From assembly GCA_028456385.1 (NCBI GenBank), contig JALNQF010000333.1, forward strand, positions 1-45,710: a stretch of 45,710 nucleotides of DNA, given 5' to 3'. The stretch's first letter is position 1. Each line of letters starts with the position of its first letter. This DNA comes from Ophiosphaerella korrae (lineage: Eukaryota > Ascomycota > Dothideomycetes > Pleosporales > Phaeosphaeriaceae). The notes beneath the pieces are model-generated. The model searched no databases. It was not told the origin of the DNA and saw nothing but the letters and a program-made list of their open reading frames with translations. The translations under genes and the position numbers were made by a program. Below are positions 24,965 through 34,856 of this stretch, piece after piece.

Positions 24965-27461
24965 ATGCATCGACCTTATTGGGCTAACGATGCTTCCGAC
25001 GACGAGAGCGAATATGTGGACTCCGATCGATCTAATGTGGACGATGGCGACGAGTCTGCGACAGACCTATCCGATGCCGATACATGCACCGACGAAGAGG
25101 AGGAGGATCACGAGGAAAAGACGCCGGATATGGACACAGACGATATGGCGTGTCTTGATCTTAGCGAAGAGCACTCCCCCGACCACTATCTTCAACAATT
25201 AGAAGCATTCGACGAAGAAGAGTACGCAAGACAAGATTACAAAGACAGCAGTACTCGCCTGCTTGACCGCATGGAAGATCAGTGGAACCAGTAAGTCTCG
25301 AGTCTCAAGTCTCATGCTTCTTCATAACTCGGATACGGCACCTAGGAACTCTTGCTAACACGGCATAGGTGTTGGGCTTTCGTAAAGAAGCCTGCCCTTC
25401 GTTCTTTTGCAACTGTCTCCATCCGGACCCTGTATACTTTTTTTGACTGGCTGCTCAATCGGCGCTACGGCAAAAGAGAAGGGAAACGTCGAGGAAGGAA
25501 ACTTCGAGGAACGAAGTACGCCAGCTCGCTCGGGACATACTGGAAGGTTTTCCGGCTAGTGTACGAAAGAGCGACCAGTGCTAGGCTAGACGGCAAGCTG
25601 AACCGTAGCATGCACAAGGTATGAGTGAGCTACGTTTCTACCAGTGTTCGCATACTAAGCATAATGCTCTTCTACTTTAGGTATTGAGAAAGCTAGCAAA
25701 AAAACACGGTCTTCAAAAGATAGGTCGGGACAAGGCCTGCATGTACGTGGAGGATCAGACTGGAGTGTTACGAACGAATCTAGTGACGACCGAGAAAAAA
25801 TATGTCCACGGACGCTATCGCATACAAGCCCAACTCTATCTACAGCTTGGTGGGTTCACAGCGAATCGACCGCAGGCTCTTCTCGGGCTCTGCTATCGGC
25901 ACATCCAGGTCACCTTGCTGCGGGATCCAGAGGGTGGGCCTCATCGAGTGCTATTAGAATTCACATTTGAATTTACGAAGGAGTTTCTTGGCGTTAAAGA
26001 TTTGTAAGTCCCTAATTCCTTTCTACTATGCTTATTAAAGTCTCCCTTGGTTTAGTAACATTGTTAACATGAACATAAGGAACACCTTCCCTCTCCCTGA
26101 GATTATGTACGATGAGACTCTCATCTTCAGTCCTCATGTGTTCCTCCTTGGAGTCCTTTTCCATGATCAGGCATTTGCAGCATATAACTTAACATCGCCA
26201 GAGCAGTTAAGCAGGCTCTATATCGAGCCAGGTCGCAATGAGCTGCCGTTACGCCTGAATAGAAAACTCGACAACATACCCTTTTTTCGGAAAGCCATTA
26301 AGACTCAAGACGGTTGGATAATATCTCCTAACGAACCTCTCCCATACTCTACCCTGCTGCCTTGGATAAAATCGCTCGGACAAATCACAGGTTTCGCACA
26401 AGTCACCCGCCCTTACTCACTAAGATATGCTGGAGGGAAGGCCTTTAATGAGAATGGTAGGCTCTGCGATCTACTTTAAATAGAATGTCACGCTAACCTA
26501 TTCTCTAGGGAATGTCAGCGAGGCGATGCAGAACCTTATGATGGGACATGCCAGCATAACGACCTTCTTGAAGCACTACCTCTCACGACGTGTTACAGTG
26601 GACACGCAAGCTGTTGTGCGAGGTACTCGACCCCAGGAGTCACTGATGCGGGCGGCTTGTACCTTGAGTCGCTCGATTGATCCTCGTCGCCCACGACGGC
26701 TCACACCAGAACAATCTGCATCGGTAAATGATCACCCAAGCGTTCGTGCCTTGCTAGATCAGCGAGAACGATTTAAACGTACCCACAAACGTCCAACGAA
26801 GCATCTAAGGTTTAAGGACCTCAGCCGCAGAATAACCCAGGAGAGGCAACGTCAGCGACATGCCCTTCTCGAGGATGTAAAAGCACGATGGGAGTTTGAA
26901 CAGCCTGTGCGTGACGTCGAGCAGCAGCTTGATGGCGCCAGAGTCAAAGATGACACGGAAGCAGTCCACGACGCCATGTCTTTGGCGCAAAAGGAACTGG
27001 CGGACTCGGTCATGTCACAGCCTGGCACTACCGTGGATGAAGAGATGCGTAGGCGCAACAAAGCTATCGCTGCCGTTGCTCAGTATTGTAGGATCGAGGA
27101 AGGGGGAATGCGCCGCCCCCGACTCCAAAAATCGAGTTCCTCTAGCACACCTCTGTGCAAGGCAGAAGATTCTCCTCTAGTGGATCCTGAGGAAGCAGCC
27201 CTAGAAGCCGCCAAGGTGTCTGTATACAATGAGACTAGACCAAGGGTGTGTTTCGCTTGCTTAGGAAACGACAAATTGCCGACAGAGATGCGCACATATT
27301 CTTACTATACATCAGGCGATCTTAGTAAGCACTTCAAGAGGAGGCACTTGGCGAACTTTGGGGAAGAAAAGCAGGTCGGATGTAATCTTTGCCAGATTAA
27401 TCTAGACAACAAGATGCACTGGCAGAGACATGCTTATGAAGTTCACGGCACTGTCTCCTAA
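24965..27461 (+). CDS. DUF3435 tyrosine recombinase (Starship captain-like), intact
   Basis: Five exons: 24965-25290, 25369-25618, 25681-26003, 26080-26456, 26509-27461, predicting 742 residues. All introns are GT-AG with branch-like signals (TACTAAGC near 25652, GCTAAC near 26492). For intron 3 an earlier acceptor at 26055 also keeps frame; the later one gives the better family match (KDLNTFPLPE). Order: acidic N-terminus (1-95); basic, probably DNA-binding region (YTFFDW, TKYASSLGTYWKV); catalytic domain with R255 (ANRPQALLGL), Y412-S-L-R415, G438-H439 and nucleophile candidate Y449 (KHYLSRR); coiled charged region; two C-terminal C2H2-type fingers (C673/C676/H700/H705; C717/C720/H733/H738) ending HGTVS. 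From family knowledge, DUF3435 proteins are tyrosine recombinases, many of them Starship captains, often labelled 'FluG domain' in databases. No stop or frameshift, and normal base composition although next to RIP DNA. That it is an active captain is inference. Confidence 0.88.
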
Positions 27462-28449
27462 GACTTTGTAAAGTACAAAGTTTTTCGCCAACGTTTTATT
27501 GTATTTTTAATCATTAACTTGATTAAAGAGAAAGTGTATAATATGCATCCACAACCTCTGTAGAGTGTATATAATCTCGGAATAGTTTCTTCAACCCCTA
27601 TAACTTTGCCTAAGTTATGATTCAAAGTATTATTATAGTGTATCAGCCGCACAGCTGGAACTTTATGTTATGACAGCGCTGCATACCTTCGCAACAAGCC
27701 TGTTGCTGGAACGTAGAGGTCGCTTCGTCTGTTTGCTGCTGGAGCCTCTCGCGTAACGTTTCACTTGTCGCCACATAGGTATTCAGTGAACCCATAACGT
27801 CGATCTTCATATAGTTACATGCACCATCTGTTAGTAAGTAAATTATCAATGTCAGGCTGGATACATGATCAGAAAGGTTGCACGGCGGCAGCCAATGTTA
27901 CATAGACTAACGTGGTGCACGGACATTGGTTCACGAACTACGGATCGCAGGTACAGAGGCACTAAATTGTTGCCACATCAGCTAGTAGTGACTTATGTCT
28001 GCAAGCGCAACTACAGACGCGAGCAATTCGCGCAACATCACCAAGCCTCACGCCGAACTGTAGCGGCGTACACAAAGCTGTTCAATTTTACACGCACCCC
28101 CAGTGATAGTGTTGCGTACGAGCGTTTGAGCGATTCTGACTGGCCGCGAATACAGGTCAACATCGGCGTTAGACATCGGCTTTCGGCGGATCTGTAGAGC
28201 CGACCAAGACCGGCGTTGGAAGTATGTCACGTGACTCTATGGCGCGCCCGAAGCCGTACTAGTGTGACCAACACCAAGCAACACTCATGCCCTCATGGTT
28301 GCGCTAGTATAAATAGAGTACTGACAATCTGCTGCTAGCAGTGACCACCAACTTGCTTGATTGGGTCTGTTTCGAGGCTATTTGAACACTAGCTCACATG
28401 GAGCAAGCGCTACCATAAGTAGATATGAAAAGAGCAGTCAAATTTATCG
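27462..28449. other. Intergenic, no supported gene
   Basis: Between the recombinase and the TDP2-like gene, which converge here. The only long open frame (27865-28197) has no recognisable motif and an arginine-rich composition typical of chance frames. A TATAAATA string lies at 28308-28315 with no reading frame after it. Confidence 0.5.
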
Positions 28450-29820
28450 TCAATTGACTTTAACACCGACTACAAGGCCAAAATGATCGCTAACCCAGGC
28501 ATTAATCCTCACACACTTAAGATGGTCTTTTCTCTGCGCTTGTCTCTGCGCTTGATCACGAGAGTAATGCTTTTTTCGCACTTTTTGAACCATTCTTCCT
28601 TTTTTCGTAAATTTCATCTCCCTCACTTCACCTTCCCAAGCTTCGACCTCTATTTTCAAACCTAATCCAACTCGTCCGAGTCTCCCAGCCACATCCTGCG
28701 GCTCTGTAAGAGCTACTGTCTCCAATTGTCCAGTATAGAAGAATTTATCCAGTCGCTTCCGGCTGCGAGCGCCTTCGGACTGATAACCCCAAGTATTTCC
28801 TCTCGCTCGACCATAAGAGGTATCTTTCTCAAAGGGCTTCAATACCGGTATTTGTGGTGCTGGCTCATCCTCCCAAACATCCTTCAAATTTATGTTCTCT
28901 AGTTTGTGTAATTCATGCTCCCATCGATCTATGGAGTTCATATCTCCTCCTACGAGGCCCGCTATGATGTTCGAATTCTGAACCCGTGAATTCTGAAGCA
29001 ACGTGGAAATAGTAGCTAGCTGGCTACCTCGATCGGAGGCGCCGCCATAAAGCGACTCTAGATGTGTGGTACAAAGACGAATTGATCTCTCCGATTCTGA
29101 TCGTGCGCCAGCAGAGATCAGAATATCAACGAAAAGGGCATCTCTACCCATGCCACTGACAAGCGGCACACGGAAGCAGTCCAGGACCACAATAGACTTT
29201 GGTATCATCATCAAAGTAAAATATGGGGTGGCCCGCCAGCGCAATATCTTGCAGACAAATGATTCTCCATTGACATTCTCGTAGATAGATTGCGGGGCGT
29301 GTGTATTAGTCAGAGCGAAGTTTTGTTGTACCCATTGGTTTTGGAGGACGGCTTGTAGAGAGTCAGAGCAGACTTCTTGAAGCATAATTACAAATTTGCC
29401 AGGTACTTCCCCAAAAAGGTCCTGCAGATGGCTTAAAGCTGCTATAATTCGACGCGTTGGGTCAGGCTTGTTCCAGTTGATGTTCCATGAAACAATTTTG
29501 AGGACGCTTCCACGTTGAAGACCGGTTCCGCTGTTCCTCTTCGCTGAGGTCCAGGCCAAGGATTCAGCACAGTAAATTTGTGATTGTAAGTATTGGAGGA
29601 AGGACAATTCTTGCGCGATCGGCTTAGGCCGGCGACGAGATTTTACTTCGAGGTACTCCCAATGAAGCCGAAGTTCAGCTGGGGTAAAATGGCTTTCGTA
29701 GCTGATCAAACGAGCTCCTCTTGTGAATTCGAATGACATCGAGCTCAGCTTCCTGGACTGAGTATGAATCAATAATTTTAACATTATGTTGGTTGAGCTT
29801 ATCTTCAGACTGAATCCCAA
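28450..29820 (-). CDS. TDP2-like endonuclease/exonuclease/phosphatase protein
   Basis: One uninterrupted 456-residue frame with the metal-dependent EEP phosphodiesterase motifs in order: S111-W-N-I-N, L147-Q-E-V (metal-binding Glu149), R226-D, T252-H-L-E-S, G292-D-M-N, R356-L-D-K-F and S444-D-H-F-G-L. The WN, LQEV, HLES, GD-N and SDH-GL set is that of tyrosyl-DNA phosphodiesterase 2, which removes tyrosyl peptides from 5' DNA ends after topoisomerase II failure. Some fungal relatives have unknown substrates, so only the fold and catalytic class are secure. The first ATG is used; Met13 and Met28 are alternatives, and the conserved core starts at about residue 107. A basic insert lies at about 405-432 (KKGRM...KDHLK). 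Divergent from the next gene across 0.7 kb. All catalytic motifs are intact. Confidence 0.85.
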   Translation of the reverse strand: MGFSLKISSTNIMLKLLIHTQSRKLSSMSFEFTRGARLISYESHFTPAELRLHWEYLEVKSRRRPKPIAQELSFLQYLQSQIYCAESLAWTSAKRNSGTGLQRGSVLKIVSWNINWNKPDPTRRIIAALSHLQDLFGEVPGKFVIMLQEVCSDSLQAVLQNQWVQQNFALTNTHAPQSIYENVNGESFVCKILRWRATPYFTLMMIPKSIVVLDCFRVPLVSGMGRDALFVDILISAGARSESERSIRLCTTHLESLYGGASDRGSQLATISTLLQNSRVQNSNIIAGLVGGDMNSIDRWEHELHKLENINLKDVWEDEPAPQIPVLKPFEKDTSYGRARGNTWGYQSEGARSRKRLDKFFYTGQLETVALTEPQDVAGRLGRVGLGLKIEVEAWEGEVREMKFTKKGRMVQKVRKKHYSRDQAQRQAQRKDHLKCVRINAWVSDHFGLVVGVKVN

Positions 29821-30523
29821 GTTCGACGCGCATGCTTCGAGACGTTACTGTGACAATTGCGTGCTTTAGCACTGGTGGGAATAACCCGTATTGATGATGC
29901 TAATTTAGTAATGTTAATTAACATCCCTCACCACGTAGCGAGAAGTACTCCGTAACGAGAAATTTCTACTTTTTACTCATCTTACATCTCTCTACACAAG
30001 TCTATCAAGCCACAGCCGGTACACCATCGTTCTTCGGCTATTTCTTCACCTCATATCGGCGTATGGAGACAGATATCATAGTATTGGCGACGTCAATAAT
30101 CTCGTTATCGCCTCAAAATCCGATTGAACGTAACACCCCTACTTAACCACGAGTATTAACAAGCCTCCAGATTTCGGAGCTATGTCAGGGTAGTCCATTC
30201 AAGAAAGAACCAGTATTCTAAGTTTAAGGTCGCCTTACACCAGCATCGTGGATTCCGGGAGTTTCGCCGGCCAGAAAGAGGGGTCTCAAAACATCCTTCA
30301 GCCGTAGCGTGCTTTTTAGCGCAGGTCGGCTGCATTAGTGTAATTAATCCTCAGTATCGAATTTTAGCACCATCAGTTATCTGTGGCTCGTAAGCAAGTC
30401 AGGTTCAGTTCGCCGCTGGAGAACACCGAGCCTTACCACAACCATCCCCGCACCGCAGCACGCTATACATATGCCATCTTGTCGCTCTCCACACGCCTTA
30501 CATTTCTAGTGTCCGCTCGGGGG
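29821..30523. other. Shared upstream region of divergent genes
   Basis: Non-coding as far as can be seen. It separates the minus-strand TDP2-like start from the plus-strand DUF7587-like start, so it must hold both promoters. No clear TATA box, repeat or mobile element was recognised. A frame continuing the downstream gene upstream to 30383 has no ATG. Confidence 0.5.
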
Positions 30524-31210
30524 ATGAGTTTTTTCAACCCACATCCAGTGGCGCCCCCGCCCCGCTTCCTTTTCCGCGTCGAATGTCATGACAAGTGGTC
30601 CCGATGCTATAATTGCAGTTTTAGCGATTTTCATATGTGCTCAAAGGACCCGACGCGCGAACTGAACAAAAGGGCATTTGACGATCATCTCTCGTGGGCC
30701 CGCAGACCAACCCCGTTCCTCTCGTTCTTCCGCGACTGGGACAAGGCATTGGCAAGAAGGAGATGGATGCTTGGGAAAGGGGCAAAAGACGTCATTATTG
30801 TCGCAATTTGGACGAAAGATCTACGGAATGTTTATGACGCTTACGATGTCGCACGCCGCTTGGGGTACACCGATAACACTCAAGACAGACGACGACGACT
30901 TGGCAGTCATTCCGAAGAGTTCTTAGTAACAGGTGGAATAGGTGCAGACGAATATAGGATAATCGCTATCTTCGCTGGCGATGGAGCTGAGAGAGTCCTG
31001 TCATTTTCCATCCCTGGACTGGAAGCGAAGGTCACAGTCACTAGTGACGTCGCGCCGTTTAATACCGGGACAGACGCCACTCAGGTCCTTAAAGATGAGA
31101 TATACTCCTGTATGGGGACATACCGAAACGACATACTAGTGCCCCTTGTCCTTCATATGAGTAAAATCCCTCCTCTCTTGATCAGGCATAGTGAAAAGAG
31201 TGGGGAATAA
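30524..31210 (+). CDS. DUF7587-like protein
   Basis: 228 residues from the first in-frame ATG (MSFFNPHP); the frame is open further upstream to 30383 but without another ATG. The layout resembles fungal DUF7587 proteins: a proline-rich start followed by R-F-L-F-R-V near residue 14, a TPFLSFFRDWDKAL segment (the position of 'SWTSSL..AL' in relatives), a beta strand DVIIVAIWTKDLRNVYDAY near 88-106, and the late EEFLVTGGIGADEYRIIAIF segment (relatives: 'EYL..G.I....'). DUF7587 has no established biochemical role known to me. The family is common in fungal accessory regions and often sits near self/non-self genes. No signal peptide or membrane segment is seen. The family call is by pattern memory; a plain hypothetical protein is the alternative. 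Confidence 0.6.
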   Translation: MSFFNPHPVAPPPRFLFRVECHDKWSRCYNCSFSDFHMCSKDPTRELNKRAFDDHLSWARRPTPFLSFFRDWDKALARRRWMLGKGAKDVIIVAIWTKDLRNVYDAYDVARRLGYTDNTQDRRRRLGSHSEEFLVTGGIGADEYRIIAIFAGDGAERVLSFSIPGLEAKVTVTSDVAPFNTGTDATQVLKDEIYSCMGTYRNDILVPLVLHMSKIPPLLIRHSEKSGE

Positions 31211-31710
31211 GCAAGAAATACAACAAATCTCAAATATGTTATTCTTGATACTATAAATCCACAGTTGTTACATGCAGGATATGTGTATGGTTTGTGAGGG
31301 AAAGGCAGGTATTCAAATGACTTCTGTTATGGGCCGCCTTGATTACACTACGAAATAGACGCACCATGACTATCCCAGCTTCTAAACTTCCTATTCCCTC
31401 GGGGCTTGATAACGAGGCTGACTATCGGTCCTCCTTCCCGGGGCAGGACCCCGCCAAAGTCGAGTTTACTCTAAAACCAAAGTACCTATAGTTTGGCTCG
31501 CTACAGAGGACGGCTCGTAACATAAGGACGGACGTGGTGGGGGATGTTACTTAATATAATTAAACATATTCCTCATAACGATGAACCGAGCAGCCAGCGC
31601 AGAGAAAGGCTCTAACACAAGGTCTCTAATGCCGCCCTAATATTTCTTACTAAAAACGCCTTCCTTCACGATTAAAATATATTCTTAAAGTAGATAAATA
31701 ACGAAGTTAA
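31211..31710. other. Intergenic, no supported gene
   Basis: No reading frame with coding character. The last 150 bases become richer in TA steps, possibly the RIP-touched edge of the transposase fragment that follows. No terminal inverted repeat of that fragment could be recognised. Confidence 0.45.
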
Positions 31711-32097
31711 AACTCGCCGGGAGCCAAGTTAACGATACTTAGGACGGCGAAGATGATGACGTGGGAGGACCTTGAGAAGGCACGAGCGGAGCATGCTGCG
31801 AAAGAGGCCAAGCAGGCTGAGAAAAAAGCTAAAAAGACTGCCAGACAGGCTAAGAAAGTTGCGAACACAACGGTACAGGCGAAAGCAATGGTAGGCAAGA
31901 CAAAACGTGGTCGGAAGCGCAAGAGTGCCGCGTTGGAGGCAGATACACCAGTGCCAAAGGCCAAAGTGGTGCGGAGAAGGGAAGGACAGGTTGCGGAAGC
32001 TAATGAAGAAGTAGGTGCGCTGGAGCCGAAGACCCCAGTGCCGGGCGTAGAAGTTCCGCCGGAACCATGGAGAGCCCCGGGGGCGAAGATGTGGTAG
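31711..32097 (+). pseudogene. C-terminal fragment of a pogo/Fot1-type transposase
   Basis: About 128 codons ending with TAG at 32095-32097. The product is the lysine/alanine-rich tail typical of fungal pogo-family (HTH CENP-B/DDE-1) transposases: MMTWEDLEKARAEHAAKEAK, then KTKRGRKRKSAALEAD, then a terminal EPWRAPGAKMW close to the family ending WRAPVAKMY. The HTH and DDE catalytic domains are missing, so it is a 5'-truncated remnant. It resembles, but clearly differs from, the C-terminus of the resident pogo element at 35.7 kb, so it comes from another subfamily. An open frame on the opposite strand over the same bases is a shadow. The reading frame is undamaged over the fragment. Confidence 0.75.
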
Positions 32098-32501
32098 GGG
32101 AGGTAGAAGATAATGCTGCCTCGCCTTCGCATCCTGCTGCGTAATGAGTGGGTCATTCATTGTCGCACTTTCAGCTCAATGGTCCTACAGATAGGTATTA
32201 GGAATAGAGACCTGTATTTCGTGTGCTTACTATGCCTTGGATGGCTTTTCCACCGTCGTCTTCAACATCGTTGTATTTGGCCATTGCATAATACAGTCTT
32301 GGCGAACGTGGTTGTTCAGTCCGGTCAGTCTCCTCTCCTTATTTACATGATATATACCGCATAGAATTCTTCCAGGCTTATAATGTTAGAGTTCATGGAG
32401 TTGGATGATTTTTACGAATTTGAAATGGACCGCTGGACGGCCGAGCAGATGGGGAAAGACTCGCCATAGCAATGACACGAATGACTGACGCGTCTTGACA
32501 C
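32098..32501. other. Non-coding stretch after the transposase fragment
   Basis: No coding frame with recognisable character. It may contain the 3' untranslated end of the degraded transposon, but no inverted terminal repeat was found. Confidence 0.4.
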
Positions 32502-32705
32502 TTCTCTCCACGAAGACCTTCTCTCCACGAAGACCTTCTCTCCACGGAGCGGTTCTCTTCACGGAGCGGTTCTCTCCACGGAGCGGTTCTCTTCACGGAG
32601 CGGTTCTCTTCACGGAGCGGTTCTCTTCACGGAGCGGTTCTCTTCACAGAGCGGTTCTCTCCACGGAGCGGTTCACTCCGCGAAGACCTTCTCTCCACTG
32701 AGCTT
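32502..32705. repeat. 17-bp minisatellite, 12 units
   Basis: Twelve units in perfect register from 32502 (starts every 17 bases; last unit 32689-32705). Consensus TTCTCTCCACGGAGCGG with two variants: CACGAAGACC at the outer units and TTCACGGAGCGG in the centre. The inner units are more alike than the outer ones, as expected from slippage or unequal exchange. Open frames across it are artefacts of the repeat. Confidence 0.95.
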
Positions 32706-33489
32706 GCTCCCCAATAGCGATCCATTATTATTATCATTGTGATTATAAAGACTATCCCAGCCATCTTTGCAGCTGTCCAAATTGCTTAGAGCCTCATTCT
32801 AATTTTAAATGCACGACGTCATTCTCATAGTAATGAAGTATATATTTTTCGGGAACGTGATCTTTGGCTCTCTTTTATTCTCTATTTACGTTTGTAGTAA
32901 ATATATATAAAAAGAGTGTTAAGAGTTACTGCTGCGACGTAGTGAGGGTGGATGGACCTTTGTCGGCATGAACTGCGACCGAAGGATATCGCCCAAGCAC
33001 TAATATTGATGACTTGCTGGTATTTCGATTCCGCTTCCATTCAGGTTCCAGTCATTAACAGCGCCTTCCCGAGGGGCTGAAAACGGTCCCAAGCTCGTCC
33101 AGTTTCCGCGTCATCACACTAAGCCCGCGGCGCCCTAGCGTCTCATCAGCCAAGAACCCGTGATTCATTCAGCGCGGCACGACCACTCCAACTCTAATTG
33201 GCTCGATAACTTGGCGCTTATGGATAGCGCCGAGCGCGCCATCTAATATCAATGAGATGAACAGTCACTTGGATGCTCTTTGGCCGTTGTATTGTTTGCT
33301 AGACTTGAGTTCATCGAGTTTGTGGTCTCCTTATGCCCCACTCCTACCTTACACAGGGTACTGGCCGTGGCGCAACCCACGTACGGCGCGCGAGGAGATT
33401 CATAGGTGGCTTTCTTCGCCCGTCCACGCTGACTTCGCAGGTAATGAGATGGCGTCTTTATACTAGGTGGGGGATACAGTTTTTCCTCA
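32706..33489. other. Intergenic, no supported gene
   Basis: No conserved motif in any frame. A 69-codon frame at 33257-33466 starts with ATG but has no recognisable domain and no clear upstream signals. Confidence 0.45.
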
Positions 33490-33759
33490 TCATAATTTAG
33501 TCTTTGTTGACCGTGGACGTGGAGGGCTTACTAGAGCATCTTGGCCTGGCGGCGACCAAGGTTGACCCGTCTTGTCTGCAGATATAAATCCGTTAAAGCG
33601 GCCGTTACGGTAAGCTAGAAAGTACACATCAGTATCGTATTCTTGGCATAACTTAGTCAATTTTTCGTAGAGAGTTTTGGATAGCTTCTGGTAGTTGTTA
33701 TTCGCGGCTCTTCTTGCCTTGGCACGCGCCTGTAACTGCGATTGTTGCTGAGACGACAT
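33490..33759 (-). CDS. Small MADS/SRF-like protein
   Basis: 89 residues, complete from ATG at 33759 to a stop at 33490. A glutamine-rich and basic start (SSQQQSQLQARAKARRAANN) is followed by NNYQKLSKTLYEKLTKLCQEYDTDVYFLAYRNGRF. This resembles the second half of a MADS-box (helix, then 'LCxxxVxLLxxxxGR..' strand), as found in a class of short fungal MADS-like proteins of unknown role; in place of the family's F/Y-TFS it has FNGFIS. The proline-rich end (QPWSPPG) also fits that class. DNA binding is only inferred. A chance frame cannot be excluded because of the length. Confidence 0.5.
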   Translation of the reverse strand: MSSQQQSQLQARAKARRAANNNYQKLSKTLYEKLTKLCQEYDTDVYFLAYRNGRFNGFISADKTGQPWSPPGQDALVSPPRPRSTKTKL

Positions 33760-33879
33760 GATTGTAACCCCTAGATATTAGAGCATAGCTCATCCATATG
33801 AGTGTGAGTGTAAGGCATTGAATTATAGTTTGTCTCTGAGTTGTGGCTATAGTATGCGTAAATTACAGACTTAGGTTGC

Positions 33880-33950
33880 GGTTCCCGTTTTCAGGCTTTG
33901 ATCATGGTTCCCGTTTTCAGGCCTTGGCCATGGTTCCCGTTTTCGGGTCC
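33880..33950. repeat. 26-bp direct repeat, 2.7 units
   Basis: Units start at 33880, 33906 and 33932, each beginning GGTTCCCGTTTTC(A/G)GG; the first two are full length, the third is cut short. It lies just before the 17-bp array at 34044. Confidence 0.85.
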
Positions 33951-34043
33951 ATTATACAGCATTATGGTACTATCATCCATCCTCTTACACATAGTGTTGC
34001 GACGATTTTCCAACAACCTTTGAGTGCGTCTCGCCCTCGCGAT

Positions 34044-34298
34044 AGGTTTATATTAATGCTAGGTTTATATCAACGCTAAGTTTATATTAATGCTTGGTTT
34101 ACATTAACGCTAAGTTTATATTAATACTAAGTTTACATTAATACTAAGTTTATGTTAATACTGAGTTTACATTAACGCTAGGTTTACATCAACGCTAGGT
34201 TTGCATTAACGCTAGGTTTACATCAATACTAGGTTTACATTAACAGTAGGTTTACATTAACAGTAGGTTTACATTAACGCTATGTTTACATTAACAGT
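34044..34298. repeat. 17-bp minisatellite, 15 units
   Basis: Fifteen units in register from 34044 to 34298, consensus AGGTTTACATTAACGCT with changes at the second, eighth and last four positions (for example ACGCT, ATACT, ACAGT). It runs directly into the AATCCTAGGATAT repeat region. Confidence 0.95.
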
Positions 34299-34470
34299 AG
34301 ATTTAAATCTAAGAATAGTAGAAATCTAGGATATATAATTTAAATCTAAGAATAGTAAATCCTATAATACAAAATCCTAGGATATATAATCTAAATCTAA
34401 GAATAGTAGAATCCTAGGATACATAATTTAAAAAGAATATAAAATCCTAGAATATAAAATCCTAGGATAT
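34299..34470. repeat. AT-rich CCTAGGATAT repeat, left piece
   Basis: Irregular copies of TCTAAGAATAGTA followed by AATCCTAGGATATATAAT. The same repeat reappears at 34796-34831 and 41663-41745, so one simple-repeat tract was split by a solo LTR and by the 6.8-kb TIR element. Confidence 0.85.
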
Positions 34471-34795
34471 TGTTAAGAGTCTTACTGATATACTAACTAT
34501 ATATCAATAAAGCAATAGTTGGTTCTTAAAGATGAAGTGAGGTCAAGCAGATAGTATATTGCTTCGTAACTAGGTTGAGTTGAACACAATGAGCCCTAAG
34601 GGTTCATTGCCTATCGTTATATATACATGAGTTGTCCTAGAAGTCCTAAGATGTTCTAAAGTCCCAAAGTCTCAATGTCAGATTGGGACTTCTTGAGACT
34701 CTGGCACATTACGTGACCTGTGTCGGTGGTCTGGGTGACAAGTGCCGAGGCCGGGTATATGAGTGGCGGAGTACCCCTCTAATGGGATCGTAACA
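34471..34795. mobile_element. Solo LTR, 325 bp, with target duplication
   Basis: Starts TGTTA and ends TAACA and is flanked by the perfect 5-base duplication GATAT (34466-34470 and 34796-34800). These are the standard signs of LTR-retrotransposon integration followed by LTR-LTR recombination. No internal coding region remains. CpA and TpG are common, so it escaped RIP, in contrast to the neighbouring element. Family (Copia or Gypsy) not determined. Confidence 0.88.
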
Positions 34796-34831
34796 GATAT
34801 ATAATCTAAATCTAAGAATAGTAGAATCCTA

Positions 34832-34856
34832 ACATCTCTCCCTATGTCACCGGACA
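34832..34856 (+). repeat. Left terminal inverted repeat of the pogo element
   Basis: Begins ACATCTCTCCCTATGTCACC. A second copy of the inner motif (GTAACCGGACAA) follows at about 34862-34873, possibly a subterminal transposase-binding site. Confidence 0.88.

Noticed and set aside
26004..26055. Shorter version of recombinase intron 3
   Set aside because: Frame is kept, but it inserts eight residues (FNIVNMNI-like) before the conserved NTFPLPE segment; the acceptor at 26079 fits the family better.
27865..28197. 110-codon open frame downstream of the recombinase
   Set aside because: Arginine-rich with no motif or splice context; it overlaps an equally long antisense frame. Looks like chance.
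32393..32701. Open frames on both strands with repeated residues
   Set aside because: Produced by the 17-bp minisatellite, whose unit does not divide by three.
33257..33466. 69-codon ATG frame
   Set aside because: No conserved feature, no upstream signals; short enough to arise by chance.
32502..34298. CRISPR-like reading of the direct repeats
   Set aside because: Units are head-to-tail without spacers, and the host is clearly eukaryotic.
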